From: Taenia hydatigena
Lineage: Eukaryota > Platyhelminthes > Cestoda > Cyclophyllidea > Taeniidae
Direction: 5' to 3'
Assembly (NCBI GenBank): GCA_036345935.2
Contig: JADWOT020000006.1
Span: 12,374,519-12,438,518 of the forward strand
DNA: 64,000 nucleotides
In this document: in pieces, positions 37,051 through 48,250 of the stretch
Layout of the letters: each line of letters begins with the position of its first letter
Position numbering within the stretch: the stretch's first letter is position 1
Program-made: the position numbers and the translations under genes
Notes under the pieces: model-generated
The model's input: only the letters and a program-made list of their open reading frames with translations
Told to the model about the DNA's origin: nothing
Databases searched by the model: none

Positions 37051-37424
37051 TAGTAGCGTCTCGAGGCTCCCTCGAAAGCAAAAGAACGCAGAATGCCAGG
37101 GTAGAATATATGTATTCAACGGACAGAGGGAAATAAGCTGCAGGCATGGCCCGGAGGCCAGCCTACGCAACTGGGGCAATACGGCCGCCTCTGTGACCCT
37201 GACCGAAACCGGTAGTTCCAGCAAGCAAAGTACTACAGTGGTACTTCGTTCGTTTGAACTACCGGTTTTGGTCATGGTGACAGAGAGGTGGCCATATTGC
37301 CCTAGCTGTGTAGGCTAGCCTTCGGGCCATGCCAGCAGCTTATTTCCTTCTGTCCGTTGAATATATGTATTCTACTTTAGCATTCTGCCTTCTTTTGCCT
37401 TCGAGGGATCCTCGGGACGCTACA
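37051..37424. repeat. Foldback: two family B LTRs head to head (about 374-bp palindrome)
   Basis: 37051-37237 is a family B LTR in one orientation (GTAGCGTCTCGAGGCTCCC ... AAGTACTACA). 37238-37424 is a second copy in the other (TGGTACTTCGTTCGTTTG ... GGGACGCTACA). They meet with almost no spacer, so single strands could form a hairpin of about 185 bp. The arms differ at several positions, so this is two diverged copies rather than a recent perfect inversion. Confidence 0.85.
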
Positions 37425-38097
37425 TTGTGTTTATGTAGGGACAGTGTCAGTCGAATGAGATATGAGGACTGACCTGAGAAACGAAACTCACAAGTAATCG
37501 TGCACGCAGAAGTAGGATTTAAGGAAAGCATTCAAAATGGGGACGAAAGTGACAAGAGGGCTGCGTAGTGTACATTTGTCTAACATAATTTCCCAGTTGG
37601 ATGACTGGGATGGTGGCAAAGATTAGCGGAGTTAAGGAAAGCGGACACTTCCAAATCTGGTTGCGAATAAAACTTTACCGTGACATAGTAAATGATGTTT
37701 TATTCTCTCTTAGTCTCATTTAAGAGCATAAAAACAAAGGTAGAAAGAAAGAGTAGCAAAAAATACTAGGAATGTCCTTGCAAGGGCAAAACTTTAACAG
37801 ATATTTGCAATGTACGTCTCTGTAATATGAGTTAAGCGTTTAAAAGCGTCCTACTGAATTTAATTTTATCATTTTTGAAAAGCTTGGTAGTAGAGGTGTC
37901 TTATTGGTATTAGAGGACATTTAAAATAATCCTTACCCTTAAATAGCATAAATCTTTTAGAATAAGTGCAAAGATTGAGTTTTAAATGACTAATTTCACA
38001 ACTTACTGATGATGTTGAATTATACAATCCGTGCCATTCTACCTTTGACCCATTTTCATACCGCTTGCTGCGCTGCCTCGGGCTCTCTCTAGTTGTT
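37425..38097. other. Upstream region of the TACC gene
   Basis: No gene recognised. It should contain the promoter and 5' UTR of the TACC gene starting at 38098. Confidence 0.4.
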
Positions 38098-41000
38098 ATG
38101 GCAGACAATGGAACTACTGGTGGTGGTAGTGGATACAATATAAATTGGGATGAAGTAGATGAAAATACTGATCCATTTGGCTTGGGTGCGGCTTCTAGAG
38201 GCACAAAATTGGCCTCGAGTCCTACCAGTACAAATATTCCGCCTAAGAATACTCATAAGACCACTGAATATTCCCAGCCCAATCTCCCCGTGTATCCTTC
38301 CGAACTTGTCGAAGAAGAAAATACAAACAAATGCGCTGAAGTAGCGGAAGCATCGAACTCTGAAACCAAGCATATCAAAAGTGGAACTACGAAAATCAAG
38401 CAAAACGCTAAAGGTCCCCGTCCATCCCCACCAGTTCGCACAGTATCCAACACGAATCCCATTGACGTCAGTAATAAGGATATTCCAGATAATGCTGGTA
38501 TGTGTTTCCTCTCAAAATACTGCCGAATTTAATTTTAAAACACATGGACATAATTGGCCGGCTACTCATCTTGCACCCGAACTAGATTTATGCCATTAAA
38601 TTTTTTTGGCCTGGTGTTTCTATTGAGCCCAGTATTCCACCGTCAGGTTTTCAGCTGAATGCGATGGACTCTTCCTAGCTCTCTCCCAAGTGGAAGTTAT
38701 AGTTTCATGCATTGTACAGATATGGAATCAACAAGTACTTGTTGGCTGGGGACTGATGCTGAGTTTGCAGTCCTCTATGTTACCCTAGCATTACACGATG
38801 CTGTTTAAATTGGAGTCCTTGCCGATAACATGCTTAATCACTATCTTTGACATATTTTTGTGTTCCATCTCCATTTTCCCATTATTTTACGCAAGATTTT
38901 TTTCCTTGAATCATGTTTGGTAACTTGGCCTTTTTTACATTAGTCCTTTCGCCGAACTCACCACTGCGATTTCTTGAATAAAGTGGACAAATCTTGCGAC
39001 AATGCCATAAATTTGAATTAAGTCGATGTAGTTACAGATCTTCTCGATCCATTTGTGGGGTTCGGTAGAAATAATTTATTTAAAGCGTTTCTTTTGCACC
39101 CTGAGAAAAAATATAATCAATCGATCAAAAGGTAGGGATTCGATTGTAAAACATACGAACCGAACAGGACTCAAGCTCCATCAAGGAGGCGGAATCGCCG
39201 AATTCCGTGAATAGTGCGACATTGGAAAAGAATCTGCTGATATCCCAATTAACACCTTTTTGGATAATGTCAGCGGTCCTGCAGCTGCGTCTTCTGAAGT
39301 CTCTATTCTAAGAGTAAATGCACTGACAAATAAAGTGTCTGAAACCGGTATTAGTATTTCAGGAACGTCTTGAAGACATTAATATGGGAAATTATGTTGG
39401 GCTTGTTTAATCTTGTCGGTAACAGTACATTTCAGTCAGTTATGTGTTGTGGTGATTCTTCAATGTGTATTGTTTTTGCTTATAATTTTTGATAACAAAT
39501 CTTAAAATCGCTAACTAATTTAGCTCCCAGTGCGGAAACCTATGTCTCAGACAACGCGGACATTCCGTAAGTTTGATTTTACTGGCAGAATCGCTCATAA
39601 CGGAAGTGGGAGTGTTACTCTATTTGCTTTATCGTCTATCATTGAGACAGGGCTTACATTTTAATGAGTAGGCTATTTCAGAACAACTTCATACATTACT
39701 TTTGCTCTACAATGTATGGTAAATGTTTTGATTCAGGAGTTTCATAGCTGTAACAGTTTTGACTTTATTAATCCAACATATTGTAGTTAGGCAATGTCTG
39801 TCGATTTTTAGACCCCCTGGCAACTTTTCTGCAAAGGAGGTAGGTTATGAGCACGTTGTGCATTCATTTTTATCCTGGAGGCGGAGCCTTCTGGTAATGC
39901 ATTTAATTAATGCATCTTAATTATATCGGAGCACTTTCATCCTTATGTTAATCTCCAACTATATTATGGGTGGTGATTAATTTAACCTACTCGATTCTTT
40001 AGCTAGTGGTTTATTTGGGCCATAAGGTCTTTTGTTTTGCTCAGCATATTAACCATTTATATGCTTTGCTGCATAGCTATGCAAATGTTTATTTGATAAT
40101 TAAAACTAACTGAACGCGTAGCCTTCTGAGTTGGCTACAAATGTAGGTAATAATGGGACTTGCTTTTGTTGCAAAAGCCAGTAGATGGCCAATTAACTCA
40201 CGATGGTCGCTCGCGCCGTAATAGCAACAGTTCAGCCGCGACGTTTGATCTGGCCTCTGCAAATCCCTCGCTCCTACCTGAAGTTGAATCCGAGGCCCCG
40301 CTCTCCATCGACGAAGAATTGGCTACTTTGCGCGCCGACAAGGAGCACCTTACTACGATTGTTGCTGATATGCAGTGCGATTTTTTAATGATTAATTTGC
40401 CTCTTTCATCCCGCGTTGCATTTTTGTGAATTTTTGTTCTAGAGTTTCCTCCGCTTGATCTTTTGCGTGTTGGAAGTTTGGGTTTAGCAAGTGTCATGGT
40501 TAGCCATTCGTTTAACAAGTCTCTGGACCACCTAGTAATTGTTTCCTCGGCTGTTAAAATTGTCTCCCATCCTCCTAGCTGTCATCAAATAAGATGTGTT
40601 GCAATCGATTTGGGTTTAATAGAAACAACTCCATATCTTGTGTTGTGTGCTGTGCCGCTCACTATATAATTAAATAGCTCTTTAAATGTGGTTTAGTTTT
40701 CTCAATAAGTTTTGCGTAATACCACTCTTGGTTCCGGTGATAAAACTAAAAAAAACTCTTTCTTTTCTGTTTTGGCGAATTCGTCCGTGCGCTACTTTGG
40801 ATGGATCCTCTCCAAAGTTGCGTGGCGAACCACTGTTATTTGCTCAAAGAAACCACGAATAACTAGTTGTTGTACTTTTAGTGGACTCATTGTTTAGGAA
40901 ATCATCTTCCTCATTTGAGCAGTCTGGTGGTTACTAGTCAGTGTGGCTCATGTATTGGGCCATCATGCAAGCTCTAGGAGTCCATCTAAAGTGTGTGCGT

Positions 41001-42139
41001 TGATTACCTGCAGGCGATGCATTGCTGAATACGAGCGGAGTTTGCGTCAGCTGGCTGAGGAGAAGGCGCGAGCGGAAGAGTCTGCTAAGGAGTCCGTAAT
41101 CGACATAATTTCGGAACGTGACCAAGCTGTTGAGGAAATCTCAACAATCGAGAAGGCCTTCGGTGATCTCCATCGTCGATTCGAAAAGTCTAAGCAAATA
41201 ATCGAGGGGTTTAAAGCGGTAGGTATTCCATGTTTTAGCCTCTTAACTGTTTCCAACCGAAAGACATAAACGTCTATAGTTTGTGTTTGCTCTTAGATAT
41301 TCATTGTTTTTGCACCAGTAATTATTGTCCGCCTAGAATGAAGAGGCTTTGAAAAGAGCAGCGCAAGAATATCAGGATCAGTTAAAGCGGCAGGAACAGA
41401 GGTATCAAGCTCTTAAGGTGCACGCCGAACAACAACTAACGAAGTATGTTGAACTTCTGCACTGTGATTCCAAATGCTTCCACGTTGTTAGTTTATGGCT
41501 TTTGGACTTTAATTAATAAGAAATTTAGTCACATTTAGACTGCAAGTGACATCTTGAAATGCATCATTTTTTAAGCGCAGGTTGTAATTAGCTGTTTGAA
41601 TGAAATCTTGGACACTTTAATTTATTTTGTTGCTAACGCTAATCAGATGTAATTGATGATAACCCAATTACTACTGCTTCGCAAGCGTTTTTTCGGGCTT
41701 TTGGCACAAACTCTTCTGCATTATTTGAGATTTGCCTGATTTTCTGACTTCGTTAGAATCGCTGAGGAGACGGAGAGAGCTAAGCGTGCAAATGAAGATG
41801 AAGTGACTCGACTTCGGGCAGCAATCAAACGCTCTGAACTGAGGATTCATAGTCTTGAATCACAGTTGGAACAGAAGGTAGTCATTCAAAGTTACTTTCC
41901 ATCTTCAGGCAGCTTTTGGAATCGTAAATCTTGAGTTAGAGCATTTCCGCGCTGAATATTTTTTGGTACAAAGTAAAATCTGTGTATTCTCCGCCACCCC
42001 CGACCCTCATTAGCACATTTCGACGTTAGAATGGTGTTTGTGGTTTGTATTACAACTTTATTTTCATTTACAGGTTCGAGAGAATACTGAACTGACAAAA
42101 ATTTGTGATGAGCTCTTGAGTAAGTATGGAGACAAATAA
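38098..42139 (+). CDS. TACC: Transforming acidic coiled-coil (TACC) protein
   Basis: Exons: 38098-38497, 39231-39347 (less certain), 39524-39566, 39812-39839, 40178-40374, 41014-41218, 41337-41443, 41757-41877, 42074-42139; phases match, about 427 residues. The N-terminus has INWDEVDENTDPFG, a motif typical of TACC N-termini; the middle is Ser/Pro-rich. The C-terminal 180 residues are the conserved coiled-coil TACC domain: MQRCIAEYERSLRQLAEEKA, ISTIEKAFGDLHRRFEKSK, EEALKRAAQEYQDQLKRQEQ, RYQALKVHAEQQL, NTELTKICDELLSKYG. TACC proteins work with the XMAP215/ch-TOG microtubule polymerase at centrosomes and spindles. The upstream ATG at 38065 is less likely because MADNGTTG at 38098 begins the family-like part. 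An AATAAA (42138-42143) overlaps the stop codon. Orthologue group not assigned. Confidence 0.92.
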
Positions 42140-42512
42140 TAAAGCAGTTTTTCCCTAAATTCGTTTAATGTTATCATCAGGACTCTCAAACTTCGCGCTG
42201 GTCGTTGCATCACCCTCTGGTTCTTGTGCTGAGAGAATCAGGTGTTTGGCTTTGTGCGATCACAAGTTGGGCTTGTTTTTTGTGCGTGGTGGTGGGTTTG
42301 CACCATGTCCCGCAGAGGGTGGTATGATTTCCCACAGTGTTTCTCAGGAAGGTTCTGCAAATCTGAGGGGTTCGCGGGTAGTAGACACTCGCCTCCAAGC
42401 CGCATTGGTGTGGAAATGTGAGGCTTGAGGATAGGGTTGGGAGGTGGGTATTGTGTAGATAAAGCGGTGAAGCTTTACCCCCGCCAGGGCGACTGGCGCG
42501 GAATGGCCAGTA

Positions 42513-42534
42513 TTTGGGGGGGGGGTGGGGGAGA
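42513..42534 (+). other. G-run in the TACC-GPKOW spacer
   Basis: Ten Gs, a T, then a further G-rich stretch on the sense strand, inside the 612-base spacer between the TACC stop and the GPKOW start. Together with the G20 at 45244-45263 it is one of two such tracts located only in intercistronic spacers of this cluster. Confidence 0.7.
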
Positions 42535-42690
42535 GGAGACGCCTGGTTGCTTCATTTGCGATTAAAGCTATTTAAAAATATCAAAGTCTGCATTTTGTTG
42601 TTATTTTTACAAATGTAGTACCCTGTTTAAGGTTGCTTTGAAATAATTGGCTTACAAATATTGCTGCACAATTCATTTACTTGTTTATAT

Positions 42691-42697
42691 TATCTAG
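42691..42697 (+). promoter_or_regulatory. Unpaired 3' splice site upstream of GPKOW
   Basis: TATCTAG after a T-rich stretch, 54 bases before the GPKOW ATG, with no matching upstream exon identified. It could be a spliced-leader acceptor or the end of a 5'-UTR intron. Confidence 0.35.
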
Positions 42698-42751
42698 AGT
42701 TTCAAATGTTGTGCTTGGGCCAATCAGTGGTCTAGTATCACTTATCACAAA

Positions 42752-45148
42752 ATGAGTGGAACTGGAAGGTTATCATTTGGTTTTAGCAAATCCACGAGCA
42801 AATCTAAATTATTGCCACCTTCAGGATTGGCGGATGAAGTTGAACCAAAAGAAACTTCCATTGACTACGTCACATCTTTTGAGGGATGTATCCCACAACG
42901 GTGACTGCCTAACATTATCATTTCATCGTTTGGCATTAGTTAGTCATTTCCTAGTTTTTTTTGCATTCTATCCGTCTTGAAGCCTTATATACCTTATGCT
43001 ACTATATGAGTTATCTAGTCTATCCAATGTGTACATTGCCAAAATTGCTATACCTGTACCTTCAGTTGTGAATATTTGTTGTCCTAGCGAATCAGATTGT
43101 CCCAAAAACAAACTCGTTATTCCGCTTCGGGTGCCTCGTTCAAACGCACCTAAATTACTGGACAAGAAAGCCGTCAACCTGGACACTTCTGTTGATTTGA
43201 ATGTTGGGGCCTTAAATTCATCCTCCCCAGGTAGTATCTGAATTTGTTTTTATTCTCGTCAGAGATCCCAAGCAGCATAGCCATAACGCCGTCCACCGAA
43301 GTTAGTATTGTCACTGGACCATCAGATAAAGATGTTTTAGCTGTTGGAGACGCCGCTGACCCTGATTATGATCAAGTCCCTGTTGAGGGTTTCGGATTGG
43401 CTTTGCTGAAGGGAATGGGTTTGAAAGAAGACGACATCAAGCAGCACACTTCGGAGTATGCTTTGTTGTAGGATCTACTTAACAATCTTCTAGATGCTTT
43501 GCCGCTAAATTGCGTTTGAAAGGGCTCGGTCTTGGTGCTGACCATAAAGTGCTTCTGAAATCAAGGAAACTGATAGGCGTAGAAAGCGAAAAGCTGATCT
43601 GGAAGGTGGGAGCCAAGTGTCAGATAGTTTACGGTCGCAATGAAGGTCGATATGGTGTTGTAAGTGCTTTGCGGTCTTTGCATTTTACACATCGCATCAA
43701 AAATCTGCGAGTTCATATTGCTTACCCTAGATACAAGGTATGGATGGCGATATAGGGCGCGTTATGGTCAAACTCACAGCCACCAAGCAAATTGTCAAAG
43801 TAATGCAGGCGACTGTGCGCCTTGTTCCATCCTCTGAATTTGAGAACTTTGGCTTTTATTTAAGTGAGTTTTGCTCCTGCTTAAACTGCCACGAATACCA
43901 AGGGCATGTGCTGTGGTGCCTTGTTATCTTTAGCAATATCATTGTAGATGCATTTTTAGCGCTTAACTTTGTGTCGTTCGCACTACTTTACTCACCGAGT
44001 GTCAATATTTATGTTAGTGCCTTTTTGTATGTGAAAGAGCTATCTTTTACTATTGACAGACATGGCTGAGGCAAAGCGCTACAAAGTTGATGAGGTCGTC
44101 AATACGAATTCCATTCATTGTCTAAGGAACGGAGAAGACGGCCAAGGTGAAGTCACAGTGGAGCCGTGTCCTTCAAAGCGTAAAAAGGAAGATCAATCGA
44201 ATTGGTTGGTATCGATAGCTTTACAAACGATTGCTATTTGGTTTATATCATATTTCTTTCCATGCCTTTTAGTGGCTATCAATCAACTTGGCTTCAAAAA
44301 GGTCTTATCGTACGTTATCTCAACAAAGAGAGCAAGTACTACTTACGAAAGGTATTTCTGATTGACAGACCACCGGTGTTTTAAATGAATAGTTTTAATT
44401 TTTAAGTCTACCGCGACAGGCAATGTAAGAGCTGATGTTCGGTGTTGCGCTTTACGCCGTTCCTGTTACCGCGTGTCTTGCCAATAATTCATCAGCATTT
44501 TTGATTTAGGCGCACATTGGTTAGGGCTAAAATGGGAATTGTGTCTTTGTAGATATGTTCTATTTCACCTTTTTTACTATATTTTGTTCTACTTGTTCTT
44601 CGTTTACATCAGATCAAAATACTGTCTGTTTCTGCATCTCAGTCCCATTCTTATCAGTGCTCGTGTGAAACTGAAGGCGGACGTACCTTACAAAGTAAGA
44701 TTATGCTGGTTTTCTTTCCGATTGGTAGTGTCTCTGTGCGTACTCGTAGGCCAAGTTTAGCGAATCGTGATTGTTCAGATTTTCTACTTTTCGTAAATGT
44801 TCTTACTGAAGTCTATAACTTCGGGTAGGATAACAATTTCTTGTTAATCGTTAAAAGTTGGGCTTTCACTTGTGTGATCTTATCTTCATCCTTTATCTTT
44901 ACGCTTCCGAAATTTTGCATCAGTCCGTACAAATGTTTATAGATATTTGTGAAAGTGATCTACAGCCTACTGTCCCAAAGCGTCCGGGAGACACGGTAGC
45001 CGTTATTCGAGGGCAATATTCGGGTAAAACTGGTAGACTGGTTGAGCGCAATGCTCGTTCTCTCCGGGCCTGCATATCTCTTCACACAACGGGGGAAGAG
45101 GTATCCCTCCGCTATGGTGATATCTGCTGCTTGGAGGGCCTTCGTTAA
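42752..45148 (+). CDS. GPKOW: G-patch and KOW-motif splicing protein GPKOW
   Basis: Exons: 42752-42900, 43088-43230, 43263-43455, 43494-43659, 43731-43863, 44060-44204, 44273-44351, 44643-44694, 44943-45148; all phases agree, 421 codons plus stop (human 476). N-terminus RLSFGFSKSTSK matches the SFGF start of the family, followed by KNKLVIPLR. G-patch: DYDQVPVEGFGLALLKGMGL, continuing LRLKGLGLGAD. First KOW: GAKCQIVYGRNEGRYGV then GDIGRVMVKLTATKQIVKV. Then WLQKGLIVRYLNK and the second KOW: PGDTVAVIRGQYSGKTGRLV with the C-terminal LRYGDICCLEGL. GPKOW (yeast Spp2-like) is a nuclear spliceosome component that contacts the helicase DHX16/Prp2. It lies 612 bases after TACC and 447 before MCTS1, all in the same direction. 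Exon 44643-44694 has only 52 bases. Confidence 0.94.
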
Positions 45149-45243
45149 TGCATTACGTTGTAAATATACCGTTTTGCTCCCATTATTTCGATTAGCTCGA
45201 TCCACAACTGGGCGAGGTCTGGTGGTTTTCTCCTACCCTTGTT

Positions 45244-45263
45244 GGGGGGGGGGGGGGGGGGGG
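45244..45263 (+). repeat. G20 homopolymer in the GPKOW-MCTS1 spacer
   Basis: Twenty consecutive Gs on the sense strand of the flanking genes, 96 bases after the GPKOW stop. Such a run can form a quadruplex in DNA or RNA. The run length may be affected by sequencing error. Confidence 0.85.
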
Positions 45264-45398
45264 TTGGTAACTCGCAGATGTGCGCATCTCAAGGGTTCTG
45301 GCGTGGAGGTATGCTTCTTTGCGAGGGCCTATTCGGTTGATTGGGTCCGCGAATAATCGGTTGCACTGTCCCATTAAGTGTTCCAACCACATCTGCAA

Positions 45399-45404
45399 AA
45401 TAAA
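45399..45404 (+). terminator. Putative GPKOW poly(A) signal
   Basis: AATAAA 251 bases after the GPKOW stop and about 190 before the MCTS1 start. The usual signal hexamer; use not shown. Confidence 0.5.
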
Positions 45405-45570
45405 CTGCAGATCACGTGAGAAGCTATGTTAAAGCCTCTTGTAAGGTATGTACTTCAGAAAGGGGGAGCAGTTAGTAACTCTTCGTAAATTATTGTCAGA
45501 TTTTGGAAGCTCATGATTAGTCTTTTGAAGGGCGATGACCTCAACTGGCCTATTTGACCACGTTGGTGAA

Positions 45571-45576
45571 TTTTAG
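45571..45576 (+). promoter_or_regulatory. Unpaired 3' splice site upstream of MCTS1
   Basis: TTTTAG ends 16-19 bases before the two candidate ATGs of MCTS1 (45593, 45596), with no upstream exon assigned. The position is typical for a spliced-leader acceptor; it could equally end a 5'-UTR intron. Confidence 0.45.
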
Positions 45577-45595
45577 CCTTCAACGGACGTATATG

Positions 45596-46358
45596 ATGTT
45601 CAAAAAGTGCGTCGTGTCTGTCTCTTAGCCGTGTCTTTTAAGGTTTAATGAAAAGGAGAACATATCTTCTATAAATACAGCGAAAAATTCCGTATCCAAG
45701 GCTATAAGGAGTAGAATTACAGAAAACCTTGAAATTGCAAAGGATTATCTTGACCGGATTTTGCCAAGAAAGGAACCGCTGAAGCTGCTTAAATGGTATA
45801 TTTTTACTTTCGGTTTGCAGTTTTAGCCATGAACATATTGAACTTTTCGCGGACCCATCTGGTGAAGTAATCTTCTTTCGTCAGCGTGATGGTCCTTTTG
45901 TACCCTCGCTAAAACTTCTACACAAATGTAGCCGCCATCTTTGTCTTTTCTTTCCAGCATAATAAACCCTTAGGGTCTTCTTGTTGCTGAAAATTGGTTT
46001 CTTTTTTGCAGATCCTTTTCTGCTCCCGCAATTGCAAATTGACCGTGGTGCTATCAAGCACGTTTTGAACGGATCCAATATAATGTGTCCTGGTCTCACT
46101 TCTCCTGGAGCCAAGTTGTGTGATGTGCCCGCAAACACTGTTGTAGCGATAATGGCTGAAGGGAAAAAACACGCTGTGGCTGTTGGTGTTACGACAATGT
46201 CAACTAACGAAATGTACCTAGAAATTCGTGTTCCCGTGCCTTTCATGCAGTTACTCTAATTGATTTTCTTTTCTAGGCTTGATGTTAACAAGAATATTGG
46301 TGTGGAAACTTTGCATTATCTTAATGATGGCCTATGGCAAATGAGGCCGGTTCGGTAA
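45596..46358 (+). CDS. MCTS1: MCTS1/MCT-1, PUA-domain translation re-initiation factor
   Basis: Exons: 45596-45606, 45643-45795, 45827-45927, 46012-46213, 46277-46358; phases match, 182 residues against 181 in human. Family sequence throughout: [53 protein letters not shown], then the PUA domain with [40 protein letters not shown] and the end [19 protein letters not shown]1 pairs with DENR on the 40S subunit to recycle it and allow re-initiation after short upstream frames. The first coding exon is only 11 bases (an alternative ATG at 45593 adds one Met). Introns are 36, 31, 84 and 63 bases. Lies between GPKOW and B4GALT7 in the same direction. Confidence 0.95.
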
Positions 46359-46634
46359 TCGAAAATTGTGAAAGCTCACTTTGTATGCGTGGTGTTGCAT
46401 TAACAACCACACTTACTTTGTGGAAATATATATTTTTCCGCTATCGTTTGTCTACTTGTGCTGACGCAGTTATTTTCTTCAAACTGTGAGAGCTAACTTA
46501 GGAAAAACGGCCGAATTCTCGCTTGCTTTCCTAGCTGATGATGATTTGTCAAAAGATTTGCATGTTAATTTTTGCTTTGGCTACAGATTAGTTTCTAGAC
46601 GCTACTGTTATTTATCCGAGATGCTTCATTTTCT

Positions 46635-46653
46635 TTTTTTGTTTTTTTGATAG
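46635..46653 (+). promoter_or_regulatory. Strong unpaired 3' splice site upstream of B4GALT7
   Basis: A T-rich tract followed by GATAG ends 37 bases before the B4GALT7 ATG (46691), within the 332-base MCTS1-B4GALT7 spacer. No donor-bearing exon was assigned to it. It is a good candidate for spliced-leader addition; a 5'-UTR intron is the alternative. Confidence 0.5.
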
Positions 46654-46690
46654 TTCCAGTCTGAGTAAAGGTTCCAAGGCTTGTCGTTCA

Positions 46691-48136
46691 ATGTGTTCTT
46701 TGCGGCCATTTAAGGTGAGTTAACACATGCCTCTATCGGGGGAACGCTGCCACCGTCCAGCATAACCTCCTACTTGTGCGTATCAGGCGATCTCTTTTTT
46801 TCAGAAATGTGGTCTACCAATTCTTGCGACGTCTATATTGATTCTTACCGCATGGAAGATTATTCAACCAGATTACAAATCAGCAAATAAAACCTCAGTC
46901 AATCATACTCTCGCAATCGTTGTTCCTTTTAGGGATCGCTTTACGAATCTGCTTTCTTTCCTTCCCCACATGCATCAGTATCTAAATCGAAAAGGGGTTC
47001 CTCACACCTTCTACATCGTGAATCAGGCAGATGATTACAGGTTCATCGCATTCTTGACTGTTTCGTTCATAATACCCGTTGGATTCACCAGTATTTAAGT
47101 CTGATGTTTGATTCCACTTCCATTCTCTCTGACTGTAGTGTGCTTAGGAATGGATTGCTTCCCACTTGCAGTGGAGGGAATCATGATGCTACTTTAGTCG
47201 CAGCCTTTATATTTGCTCTTATCTCCAGTGGCATATTTCTTACCTTTGAACACCGAGAATGGAGGTGACCTAAGAGCTCCACATTTTCACCAAGCCTCAG
47301 AAGTGTATCTTACTGAAATACGACTTTCATTCGTACAAGGTTTAACCGTGGTTCTCTCTTGAACGTCGGTGTAAGAGAATCTGAAATAATGGAATCGCAC
47401 CACTTTGAATCCTCTTCGTCAGAGCGGACACAGCCCCAGCCTGCATGCTCAATGGTTGCTCTACACGATGTTGATCTGCTCCCTGTAGATGATGATCTGA
47501 GATACGAACACTTTGGTCGGTATCCCTATCACCTCATACCACACTGGATGCACCCATTATACTACACATATTCCAGGTACATTGGAGGTGCTATAATTAT
47601 ATCCCGCGAGTCGTACAAACTAATTAACGGATTTTCAAATCGGTTTTGGGGATGGGGTCATGAAGACGACGAATTCGGACTCAGGATGCGTGAGGCAAAC
47701 CTAGTGGTACGTAAATTACCTTTTCTTAACTCTAATGTCTAAACTCCGAAATCGCTTTTACAGATCCAGTCTGAGCGCAAACCAATGGTCATTACTCCAA
47801 AGTTCCAGCATCTCCATTCGGAGAATTACAAACGTGAAAGGAGCCCATATGATGTCCAGGTGAAAAAGCAGGAACGTATTTCGTATTTCGATCGGCATTC
47901 GTCCAGTCTTTGTGTTTAAAACTGCTAACAAGCATCTGTCATCTGAATCCAATCTGTTAACACATGCTTCTTTTTAGATGGCACATCTACGTGACCACAC
48001 ATCAGGGCTGAACACTACTCAGTATACGATCCTGTCTAGGATAAGCGCGGAAATATCAAATGTGAGCGCCTGGATATTAAACGTACGACTATATTGCGAC
48101 ACTCTGACGACGCCTTATTGTCGACAGGATGCATGA
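46691..48136 (+). CDS. B4GALT7: Xylosylprotein beta-1,4-galactosyltransferase 7 (galactosyltransferase I)
   Basis: Exons: 46691-46714, 46805-47040, 47340-47706, 47764-47859, 47978-48136; phases match, 293 residues (human 327). Type II Golgi topology: short cytoplasmic MCSLRPFKK, then one membrane anchor (LPILATSILILTAW). The catalytic part has LAIVVPFRDRFTNLLSFLPHM, FNRGSLLNVG, the metal-binding DVD in ALHDVDLLP, YIGGAIIISRESY and the family signature FWGWGHEDDEFGLRM, ending with the conserved GLNTTQY and paired late cysteines. It adds the first galactose to xylose on proteoglycan core proteins, using UDP-Gal and Mn2+, in the linker for heparan and chondroitin sulfate. Compared with human it has an insertion of about 10-15 Ser/Glu-rich residues (ESSSSERTQPQ) before ALHDVD. 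The donor of exon 4 (CAG|GTGAAA) was chosen for phase over a later GT. Confidence 0.94.
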
Positions 48137-48196
48137 AAATCAGTGAGAGATGAAATGGCAAAAACTATATATGTATAATTCTTCCAACACATCGAT

Positions 48197-48202
48197 AATA
48201 AA
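48197..48202 (+). terminator. Putative B4GALT7 poly(A) signal
   Basis: AATAAA 61 bases after the B4GALT7 stop and 49 before the ATG101 stop on the other strand, inside the 114-base convergent spacer. Confidence 0.55.
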
Positions 48203-48250
48203 AGTCAACCAACTAATCGCACCACAGTGAACTTTGTTATCACGAGGCGG

